Below are positions 20,130 through 28,835 of a stretch of DNA of 33,571 nt, in pieces. Origin of the DNA: Batkoa obscura (lineage: Eukaryota > Entomophthoromycota > Entomophthoromycetes > Entomophthorales > Batkoaceae); NCBI GenBank assembly GCA_030770535.1, contig JASVEC010000194.1, forward strand, positions 1 through 33,571, given 5' to 3'. A program made the translations under genes and the position numbers. Position 1 is the first letter of the stretch. Each line of letters starts with the position of its first letter. Under the pieces are notes generated by a model, which searched no databases, had not been told where the DNA came from, and saw only the letters and a list, made by a program, of their open reading frames with translations.

Positions 20130-20200
20130 TATTTCAATTATTAAATAAAACAAAAACAGACTAGTAAAGTAATTTTTAAAAAGTTTCAATAAATACAATA

Positions 20201-20300
20201 AGGGGGTGTTTTTTTGTGTTTAAGAATTTTACTAACAATCTTTCTACTCAAATAGCGCTTAAAAAATGGAAAAATAATGAAATCAAAAAAAACATTCCCA
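20201..20300 (-). repeat. MITE copy M7
   Basis: 100 bp in reverse orientation, AGGGGGTGT at the left and CATTCCCA at the right, with TA on both sides (20199-20200 and 20301-20302). It lies 71 bp from M6. Confidence 0.85.
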
Positions 20301-20444
20301 TAAGCTAATAAGCAATGTAATAATTTTCAGTCATCTTAAATATAAGGTGATTTTTATTTTAAAACAAATAACCTTAATAAAAATGATAATACAACTTATA
20401 AAATTAACTGTATTTTTATTAGAAAATCTAGTTTTAATGCCTAT

Positions 20445-20905
20445 ATGGTATTGTGAAATATTGCTTTATTAGTTCTCGGATTAATGATAACATAATAATT
20501 ATCTAACTTGTTTATAATTCTAGTTGCAGTTTTATTTGCTGAGTGAATTTCTATTGCCTAACTAGAAAGAACTTATTAACCATGTTTTAATACCTATACT
20601 TGATTGAAGTATAAAAGAGATCTTAGAACATAATAGCTCAAGGCTTTTTAACTGAATTAATCCCTGATATCTCGAACATTTAATAAAGCCACTAAGTTTT
20701 CTTAATATTTATTTTATATAGACTTTATAGTAGTATTGTCTATTCTACCTATTTTATATAGTCCATAGCTTATTATGTGCTATGCTTCATGATTTGAGTC
20801 TATCTTAGCTACATAACCTAAGACCTTTTGACTTATAGTGTAGTCAACCCAGCAATAGCTGTTCTTGACTCCAAACCCTGAGTACCAGATTTCACAGTAT
20901 AAGTA
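20445..20905 (-). mobile_element. Decayed coding relic, repeat family R (copy 2)
   Basis: Reverse complement of a segment homologous to 12546-12998. Readable pieces on minus include EIWYSGFGVKNSYCWVDYTI near 20895-20830, with QKVLGYVAKI following, and TATRIINKLDNYYVIINPR near 20530-20470 with KAIFH after it. The first piece resembles the DE-x-W...K...C-W-x-x-Y segment of IS1-type transposases, a weak by-eye resemblance. It is decayed and non-functional. No terminal repeats could be placed. Confidence 0.5.
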
Positions 20906-21289
20906 AAGCAAAGCTTTTAAAAAATTAAAAAACAGTTTTTTTTTAATTATAATAGTTATTTCAGGTAATAAAATCTAAATTGATTTCTAGCAAAATTATA
21001 ACTTTTTTGAAAAATACTAAATACTTATTCAATTAAAGTATTCATAATCAAAATCTCATTTTATACTTTAACATTAAATTTTATTAAAAAGGTATTTTTT
21101 AAGCTCAAAAGTTATACAAGTAAAAAATTAAAAGCTGGAAAAAATAAAACTATAAATATCATAGAAAAAGTTCAATAGTGTTAACATGTTTTTTAAATTT
21201 ACTTATATAGTTATAGTATTTTATTTTATTTTATTTTATTTTATTTTAGAATTATTTTATTTATAAATTAGCCTAAATAAAGCTGATTA
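20906..21289. other. AT-rich spacer with a TTTTA repeat
   Basis: Holds a TTTTA pentanucleotide tract at 21219-21248 and no gene. Confidence 0.6.
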
Positions 21290-21385
21290 TATAAAGTTTT
21301 TAGTTTCATTATTTCTCCTATTTCTTAAATGGTATTGAAATAGAAAAGCTATTGTAAAATTTCTAGATAAAAGAACATATTTTTA
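21290..21385 (+). repeat. Degenerate MITE copy M8
   Basis: Keeps the internal order TTTCATTATTTCTCC, TTTCTTAAATGG, GAAATAGAAAAGCTA, GTAAAATTTCTAGATAAAA of the MITE core. Its ends are decayed beyond recognition. It is an older insertion than M1-M7. Confidence 0.55.
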
Positions 21386-22593
21386 TTACATTTATTATTA
21401 ATATATTAGTAATTTATAAAATAATAAAATAGTAAAAAAGTTTATATTTTATATAACTTAAAGTACAATACAAGCTTAGTTTTATGTATATTATAAATAA
21501 CTTTTAATAATCTTTATTTAATTACCATATATTTTTTTCAATTTAATTTAATAGCTTATGGCTATAACCCAGCATATAAATTTTAAATCAGTCTAGATCA
21601 ATCTACTTCATATGATACTATAAAATTTTCACAAAAAATTTATAGATAATATTAGGGATCAAAAAATTAAATATCACTGTATAATAAAAAACCCTATTTG
21701 AAAAAATTAAGATAAAGAACTTAGTTGCTGTTTTTTAAATAAACCCAAAGTCTATTAATAAAACTTATAGCATATTAATTAGTTGTATAAAATAATGCTA
21801 ATAGTAAATATATAATAACATGAGCTTAATAAAAGGCAGTTCGTAGAAAATAAAAAAAAGATAAAAAATAATCAAGTATTAATCCATAAATTAAAGGGGC
21901 GCACTCATCAGCTGTATTTCTCGAATATGGGCTTAAATAAGACAGTAATTAATTAGTAAAATGTTTTAACAAAAGCTAAAGGGTTTGATATGAGGTTATT
22001 AAATTGACAAATAAAGAACCAGAATTGTAATTTTGTAGGGGAAAAGAAATCGAGAATAAAACAAGGCTATGAATAATGGCTAAAAATCAATAGATGTATT
22101 AGGACTTTATAATCTTGGAAGCTAATAGCGAAACGTAGTTTTACTTTGGTTTGAACCCTGCAATAAAGTTAAAATCTGGGTATTAAAAAACAAATATAAA
22201 GGCTATTATCAAATTCAAGTTGAAAGCTGATTAGCAGATCAATATAAATTGTTACTATCAAGTTTGTATAGGAATCATTAATAAATGGGTACATTTATTA
22301 TACCGGGATAAACGTAAGGATGAAATAAGATGAATGGCTAACTGGTTTAAGTATATTATAGTGTTATATATTTTGAGGAAGTGAAAAAAAGGATTCTATT
22401 TTAAAACACTTAGCTAATATTGTAAAATCAATTAGATTTATATTATCACAATTTAATTAACTAATTTGGTAATGCGATAAGCAGAAATCTCCTGAATTGG
22501 AAGGTTATAAAAAGGATAAAGTATTTAAGGAGAAACAAAATAATCTAAATGAATATTTAAAAAAGCATAATCGACAATAGCAATAGTCAAAAC

Positions 22594-23223
22594 ATGGAAG
22601 TGCTACCAGAGTATAATATGATCAGTGAATCAACTGAGTTACCTAGCTATCATATGCCACTTAAACAGTTTACAATCAAGAGTAAACTATCATTAGATGC
22701 TAGGGTCTATAAATGTAATTGGAATGTATTTGAAAAGGATAGTGGTATCATATGGTACAAGTTATATCCTAGCTTACGCGGTGTTTCTCTAAAAGAGAGT
22801 AATAAATCGGCTTTGATTGATTTAATTCAAATCCCTTCGAGTAAGTCTGACTTGAAATTATATAATTTCATCATTAACGGCAACTTACAAAACTCCAGAG
22901 TTACCATGGAAGTCCAAAGCAATGACAAAGAGCTAATCTATTATATTAATATCTGTAAAACCGATCTCAAAGGCCGAGGTAAAAAAACTTATTGTATCAG
23001 TAAAAGGCCAGCTAACAACGCCAATGGTTTTGTTTGGTGTTTATATAATGTAGAATACCGTAATGAGATTTTGGCTATGTTTACATTGTCATTTTCATGC
23101 CAAAAAATAGCTGGTATCTCATTTTACGATAATATTCCACCCTTCGAGTATCATATTTTTTTAACTTCTATCTCTCAATATTTGTTACATTTATCTTCTA
23201 TACACTCTAATTTGGCCTCTTAA
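22594..23223 (+). CDS. Tandem-LPxY family protein, copy 7
   Basis: A 209-residue single-exon gene, the same length as copy 6. LPEY (4-7) and LPSY (16-19) are the paired motifs. The strongly shared core is CNWNVFEKDSGIIWYKLYP, then LRGVSLKESNKSALIDLIQIPS, with RVTMEVQSNDKELIYYIN further on. Substitutions relative to copy 6 cluster in loops, which suggests purifying selection after duplication. The C-terminal helix is FEYHIFLTSISQYLLHL. It is convergent with the glycosyltransferase at 23546, 322 bp away. TATAAAA lies at 22506-22512. Function unknown. Confidence 0.87.
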   Translation: MEVLPEYNMISESTELPSYHMPLKQFTIKSKLSLDARVYKCNWNVFEKDSGIIWYKLYPSLRGVSLKESNKSALIDLIQIPSSKSDLKLYNFIINGNLQNSRVTMEVQSNDKELIYYINICKTDLKGRGKKTYCISKRPANNANGFVWCLYNVEYRNEILAMFTLSFSCQKIAGISFYDNIPPFEYHIFLTSISQYLLHLSSIHSNLAS

Positions 23224-23545
23224 GCTATCAAGTTATTTTTAAACTTGCCTATTTATGATCCTTATCACTAAAATCATTATTATATATGCATTGAATTGAT
23301 GTAAAATATAAAAGTTTATAAATATTTAATCTAGTATTAGAACAAAATGAAGTTTATTTATTATAAAGTTTTTGTCAATCATTCATTTATTACAAAAAAC
23401 TAATGTTTGAAGTGAAAAATTGGTTTAATACTATTATTTTATATTGAAATGTTACTTAAATGACTTTTAGGCTAAATTGATCCAAACGTACCTTTTGAAA
23501 ATTTATTTTTAATAGTGACATTAATGTACCAAAAGTACTGATACC
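23224..23545. other. Convergent spacer between LPxY copy 7 and the glycosyltransferase
   Basis: No gene; it must hold both 3' ends. It retains similarity to 16212-16559. Confidence 0.5.
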
Positions 23546-25213
23546 TTATTTTTTTTTCTTATTATCATTGATATGAATCTTTGATTGTACAGCTTCTATT
23601 GCTTTAGTTGCAATAAAACAACTAAATCGAATGGTAAAAAACAAAACAAAGCAAAGGATTAAAATGTTAGCTAGATAGATATCCAAATTATACTTTACAA
23701 AAGGGCTTAGCTTCATACTTGGATGAATAAGATGAGTCAACTCACAAGGTGTAGTATCCTTATTTGGATTAAATGGACTAAATGGTCTACATAATTTGGC
23801 AAGTTCAATATGTTTAATAATAACGTTTGAAGCAATTTCAATTCTTTTTTGAGTACCACTTGTAATCAATTGGTACTTCTTACTATTTAATTTATATTTG
23901 CCATCTTCATCTTTAAGTATTATTCTGATGCTATCGATCACCTGGTTGCTTTCAACCCTATTTAACTCAAAGTTTATTCCAATACCCATCTCCTTAATCT
24001 TTTTACAATTCATAAGTTGATCGCCTAAAATGGGTAGGCAAAGAATAGACGTTGCTGTCATAGTAGCTTCAGTAATGGATTCTAATCCACCATGAGATAA
24101 AAATAGTTTTGTGTTCTTATGGTTTAAAATGGAATATTGTGGTGCCCATTTTAACAGCTGGATATTAGGATATTCATTGTTGATCATCTTTTTTATATAA
24201 TAAACCGTATCCCCTACTTTAATCTCTTCAGGCAGCCCTTCCATCCCAGTGATTCCTAGACCCCATACGACTCCATCAATCACTTTAGTTTCAATTGAAT
24301 ATAAGATTGAATACATTAGTTTATACATTATATTGGAGTCTAAAGCAACCGAAGAACCAAAAGCAACGTATAAGATGTTATTACTATTATTTAAAAGATT
24401 GACGACACCTGGATATTCTTTTTCATTTATCTCAGTATGTTCCGATACCTTAGATAATGGTCCAATAGTATGAAAATTGGGTGGAGCTTTAGCTGGTATT
24501 TCAAATCCAAAATATGAGTTAGCGATAGCTATAGCATATTTTAGGTCACCAAAAAAAGCCTTTGACTTGATTTCATGTTTCAATCGACTTTGAGTAATCT
24601 GGTATTCTACTGATTTTCTGATCCACATTGTCTTTAGCCTTAGCATAAATTTATAATAATATCTTTGGAAAAAGTTTAGACCATCTAAAGTCAATGGGCC
24701 CATCCCATTAATAGTTGTTTTGTACCCTTCACCTAATTCAGGCACTATATCCAAAGTTTGAAAACCCACTACCAATGGTACACCATGCATATAAGCTACA
24801 TCTTGGCATGCACTGGATAGGAAATCACAAATAAATAAATCAAATTTTGATTCTTTGTTTAAATTGGATAAATTGATATAATTTTCAGAATGTAACCTAG
24901 ATAGTATAAATGGTGCTGATTTGAGTAAATTTTTATTGATGTTTTTTGTACTTGAATCGATAGTCGAGGTTGAATCAGAGTGATAGTTTATATCGGGCAG
25001 GGCAAGCTGAGTCACATTATATCCTTGACTAAATGCCAACTTATCTCGTTGAGTTGCATAAACTACTTGATGGCCTAAACTACTCAGATAATCACTTATC
25101 TCTAATATGGCCTTGATATGTGATTTGGTACCGAAATCGTTATGGATTAGTATTTTGTAGCTGAAACTAAAGCTTATACAAAGCAATAATAGAATTGAAG
25201 GTAGTACCATCAT
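23546..25213 (-). CDS. UDP-glycosyltransferase, family GT1, ER-membrane type
   Basis: A 555-residue single-exon gene. Residues 1-19 are a signal peptide. The N-terminal acceptor domain opens with KILIHNDFGTKSHIKAI; H32 is the candidate catalytic base by analogy with animal UGTs. The C-terminal nucleotide-sugar domain carries LLKWAPQYSILNH (W356) and LFLSHGGLESITEA (H374), ending near GDQ at about 398, the UGT signature. A single transmembrane helix lies at about 513-535 (YLANILILCFVLFFTI), followed by a short basic tail ending KKKK, which fits a dilysine ER-retrieval signal. This is the animal UGT topology: lumenal catalysis, type I membrane protein. It would transfer a sugar from a UDP-sugar to a small lipophilic acceptor; donor and acceptor are unknown. 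TATAAAA at 25272-25278 (minus). A 3' remnant of a second copy lies at 16560-16812. Confidence 0.93.
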   Translation of the reverse strand: MMVLPSILLLLCISFSFSYKILIHNDFGTKSHIKAILEISDYLSSLGHQVVYATQRDKLAFSQGYNVTQLALPDINYHSDSTSTIDSSTKNINKNLLKSAPFILSRLHSENYINLSNLNKESKFDLFICDFLSSACQDVAYMHGVPLVVGFQTLDIVPELGEGYKTTINGMGPLTLDGLNFFQRYYYKFMLRLKTMWIRKSVEYQITQSRLKHEIKSKAFFGDLKYAIAIANSYFGFEIPAKAPPNFHTIGPLSKVSEHTEINEKEYPGVVNLLNNSNNILYVAFGSSVALDSNIMYKLMYSILYSIETKVIDGVVWGLGITGMEGLPEEIKVGDTVYYIKKMINNEYPNIQLLKWAPQYSILNHKNTKLFLSHGGLESITEATMTATSILCLPILGDQLMNCKKIKEMGIGINFELNRVESNQVIDSIRIILKDEDGKYKLNSKKYQLITSGTQKRIEIASNVIIKHIELAKLCRPFSPFNPNKDTTPCELTHLIHPSMKLSPFVKYNLDIYLANILILCFVLFFTIRFSCFIATKAIEAVQSKIHINDNKKKK

Positions 25214-26834
25214 TCTAGGTTTAATTTAGTAGAAGTGATCTTTTTTAAAAAAAAATTAGTATTCGATAGGGTTTTATAGTTTTAAAAACAGAACTATTTA
25301 CTTTTTGTGACTTCATTGTATTTATAATTATCATAGTTTAGTTCACGACTTTTATATGCGCTATGATTTAGTTTCTATACCTATTTTTGTACATTTACTA
25401 TATTCAGGATTTTTTTTAATAATTGATTATTTTGTAGTTTTTATTCAAATTAGTTTTTACATTAATAAAACAACGATAAAGATAAGGTAATATAATAACA
25501 CTGTATTTGGTTGTATCTTACTTGTTTCAGTTAAAGTTACAAATTACATATTTTATATTAGTTTTATGTTTGATGTTTAAATTTGCTATTTTAGCATTTA
25601 TTATTATTTCTTTATCTAGTTTGAAAATTGCCTTTTATAAAAGTGTTAATTAATTTTTAATATATTAAATCAGGAACAACACTTATTGTGTAAGGCTTCA
25701 AAAGACAATATAAGGCATAAGTTCTTTACTCATCCCCTTAATAAGCCACTCTAGCTGTTCTAGTCATGTGTCTTAATTTTAGGACTGGACAAAAACAACT
25801 TTAATATTTTTAAAACTGCTTCGACTTTCAATTCTCTATTTATGTTATTTGTGGTTAATTTCTGCTCCCTAGTTTTCTAGCATTTATATTGAATGGAAAA
25901 TTTGGTAAATTTGGAAACCCTTATGTAGTAACATTAGATTAGCTTCAAATCAAGTCATTACCGAGATCTTGGTCTCCTGGCTTATTGTTACCCTTTCATA
26001 AATTGTCTAAATCCTTTGTAAATAGCAGATTTAAGGGCATTGATCTTTCGAGTTTTAAAAAGTGTTATAGATTAACAGTATCAAAGTTTTAATGTCTTAT
26101 TGTTACATACTTTATAAGCCCTTGATTTAAAAGGTATTATAATAAAAAACGTATCTACTGGTTTAAAATTATCATAAATAAAATAGAGTTATGATTTAAA
26201 ATTATTAAAATAATTTATTAAAATATATTAACTTTAAAATTTACTAAAATTTATTTTAAAAATTAAAACTTGATATTTTGAATAAATAGAAATCACTTCC
26301 ACATTACCAACTATACAAACTGAATAACTTAGCATATACTTTACATGCTAAGGCATACTATAGATGAGCAAAGTGTATATCCTTCAGTGCTAAAACTTGT
26401 TAATTAGATAACAGTAGCAATTAACTTTGCATTTAGAATATCAAAGTCTATTTAGAGCCTCCTTCCGCAAAATAGTATCCAGAATAGGCTTCGCCCTAGA
26501 ATATAAGACAAAGAGCAGCTGTTAATAAAGTGATCGGTAACTTTAAATTAAATTTATAGAATGCTTCAACTACATCTGATTGTATGTTTGGGTTTGTTTA
26601 TAAAAGAGAAACCATTTTTTTATTTTTTATCATAATTTTTTTTTTTAATTAGTATACTATTTCAGGATTAAAATTGTATATTTTTAGGGTTATTTAATAG
26701 CTTACAAACTGATTTCTATATATTTAATAGATCAATTGAATGTAGTTTAAAAATAAACTCCATTTTAGAAATTGATAATTTAGTTTATTTAGATTTAAAG
26801 CAAAAGCTTTTCAATTAAAAATTCATTACTTAAT
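25214..26834. other. Long intergenic region, no confident gene
   Basis: 1.6 kb without a supportable gene. A minus-strand stretch near 26570-26465 reads KLPITLLTAALCLIF, then EAYSGYYFAEGGSK after a stop. It could be a dead secreted-protein gene, but there is too little to call. TATAAAA at 25272-25278 belongs to the glycosyltransferase. Confidence 0.5.
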
Positions 26835-26920
26835 TGGTTAGGGTTAGTTTCAAAATTCACTAGTTTTAGATGTTTTTTATATGAATTTAATAAAACATAA
26901 TTGAAAGTTTTAAGCTTCAA
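26835..26920 (+). mobile_element. Possible transposon-end relic upstream of the HCNGP-like gene
   Basis: TTAGTTTCAAAATTCACTAG resembles the inner part of the TGGGG transposon's left end (TTGGTTTCAGAATCTACTTAG). The terminal bases are not kept. Weak; could be chance. Confidence 0.25.
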
Positions 26921-27001
26921 AAAATGGTCAAATAACAAACAGAAACAAAAATTTCAAAACAATTTTGAATTTTTTTCATTTTCAAACAAGTTTAAAAAGA
27001 A

Positions 27002-28008
27002 ATGAGCTCCAAACTTGGATTAGTAAATTATAGTGATGATAGTGATGATAACAATAATGAAGAGATAGAAATAAAAGTATTAAAGGATAGTAAGTAATCG
27101 TATATAATATATCTATTAATGAATTAAGTGTATAATATAAACTATATAACTTATTCAAGAAAACAATGGGAAATTGGATAATAAAAAAGATACTAAAATT
27201 AATGGTAAGAATAAATATTCTATATTAGATATGAGATCAATTAATACTAATGATAAATATAAAGTTAAAAAGGATGAATTAGAAATTGAAAAGCATAATA
27301 AAAAACAGTTGAAATTTGAAGAATCAAAAGAATCAAAAGATAGTAAAGAATCCGAAGCAATTAACTTTCCAAGTAATAAAAGCAAAGCGAAATTAACTGC
27401 TGAAGAATTGTGGAATAAGCGTAACCTTTTATTAACTCCAAAACCATTTCCTCGTTGTGAATTATTTGAAATACCACCTCCTAGCATCCATTCCGCTACT
27501 GAAGAAATTGTTTCCAAGTTTAATCGCTTTCATCAAAGCATGAAACAAAATCAATATTCTGTATTAGAAAGAATGACTGCTAATAATAAATTTCAGAACC
27601 CTGAACTTTATGATAAATTACTAAGTCAATGGGAACTGGATCCATTTGGCAGTAATTTTCAAGTGGATATGGTTAACCCTAAATGGTTTGTGGATTATGC
27701 AGAAAAGAAGAGAGACGATGAAAGGAGAAGGGATAAGGAAGGTAAGTTATGATTTATGGCTTATGATTTATATGATTAATGAATGGTTTCTATTTTATTT
27801 TAGAAGGTGATAGAGAAGCTAAAGAAGTTCGAAAATCAATTGAGTTTGTTAATTCTGGAACTAAAGGGAGGGCTTTGAAAGATAATTTTTCAGGTAGAAG
27901 TAAAGATTTCCATATCATTAATTTATGTTGATGTCTCATAAATTTTAACTAGGAAATAACCCATATATTCATAATAATAAACGATCTAAATGGGATCAAA
28001 GGAATTAA
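27002..28008 (+). CDS. HCNGP/SAP30BP-like protein
   Basis: Four exons: 27002-27089, 27160-27741, 27804-27893, 27953-28008; introns of 70, 62 and 59 nt begin GTAAGT, GTAAGT and GTAGAA and all end in AG. The spliced product is about 271 residues. It starts MSSKLGLVNYSDDSDD, typical of the family's N-terminus. A charged region follows, then the HCNGP domain: CELFEIPPPSIHSA, a helix, FQNPELYDKLLSQWELDPFGSNF, and NPKWFVDYAEKKRDDERRR. The last exon ends KRSKWDQRN, a conserved tail. The human homologue is nuclear, binds the SAP30 corepressor and has been linked to splicing; a nuclear role here is inferred. The splice choices keep one frame across all junctions. Confidence 0.9.
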
Positions 28009-28835
28009 AAATTATGAGTGAATATTTATTAAACTATTTTTTTTATAAATGCATTTGTTATTGTTATATTATTGTTATATTATTGTAATATAATAATTAT
28101 AAAGGAGATTCAATTGATATGATAATAGATTAGCTTGGAACCACATACTTGTATTTTGGAAAATATTTTATTTTATACTATAAATCCTTTTTATATAAGT
28201 TTTATATATTAAAAAATAAAGCTGATTTTCACATTAAATATATTATTTACATAATCATATAAAAGGTATAGATACTTTGTATTTTTATTTTTAAACAAAT
28301 AATATCCAATTTATCATATAAATTAAAAATAAGAATTAAATTTACTAATTTGGCTTTGACAAAAAACTTAATTTAACTTCTATTAAGTTATTCATTATGT
28401 TTCAGACATGTTCATTCAAATTGGTTGTTGGTTTTTTTTAACTTGAACTTGAGAATTATATGTAATTCTTTATTTTTAAATTCAATTAAAAAAAGCTAAC
28501 AACATATTGAAGCAAACAATGTATTGAAGCATAATGAACAACCTAACATAAAAACTGATACTCAAAAATAATTTAACCAATTAAATCTTCCAACGGATAA
28601 ACTAAAAAAATCAGTAAAAAAAGAATAACAAAAGGAGTATAATCAACCATTAAATAGGTAAGAGTCAAAAAAGACGGAGAAAAATGAGTAGCATAAATTT
28701 AATAAAAACTAAAGAACTAAAATTAATAAATTACTGTAATTTATTATATAACATCATCATAAAAATAACATTAAAAATTTTGGTTTTATATTTCTTTATA
28801 ACATATAATAATTTTTTTAATAAGATAAAAATATA
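28009..28835. other. Intergenic upstream of the OPT gene
   Basis: No supportable gene. Around 28500-28700 there is an Asn/Lys-rich reading with several stops and a short imperfect repeat (TATTGAAGCA twice near 28507 and 28522). I see no promoter element that stands out from the AT-rich background. Confidence 0.5.

Larger units (their letters stand above)
21500..23830 (+). repeat. Segmental duplication, block 2
   Basis: Direct-orientation partner of about 14480-16812; it carries LPxY copy 7 and runs into the intact glycosyltransferase gene. The duplicated unit must originally have reached at least into that gene, since block 1 keeps part of it. The left limit is approximate. Confidence 0.7.

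Noticed and set aside
24249-24473. Plus-strand frame inside the glycosyltransferase
   Set aside because: Antisense shadow of a strongly supported coding region.
26465-26580. Minus-strand signal-peptide-like stretch (KLPITLLTAALCLIF, EAYSGYYFAEGG) as a gene
   Set aside because: No start in a good context and an internal stop; too short to distinguish a dead gene from noise.
27155-27517. Minus-strand 120-codon frame opposite the HCNGP-like gene
   Set aside because: Shadow of an exon whose splicing and protein homology are convincing.
28440-28700. Asn/Lys-rich reading upstream of the OPT gene as an exon
   Set aside because: Several stops, no splice sites that join it to the OPT start, and low complexity.
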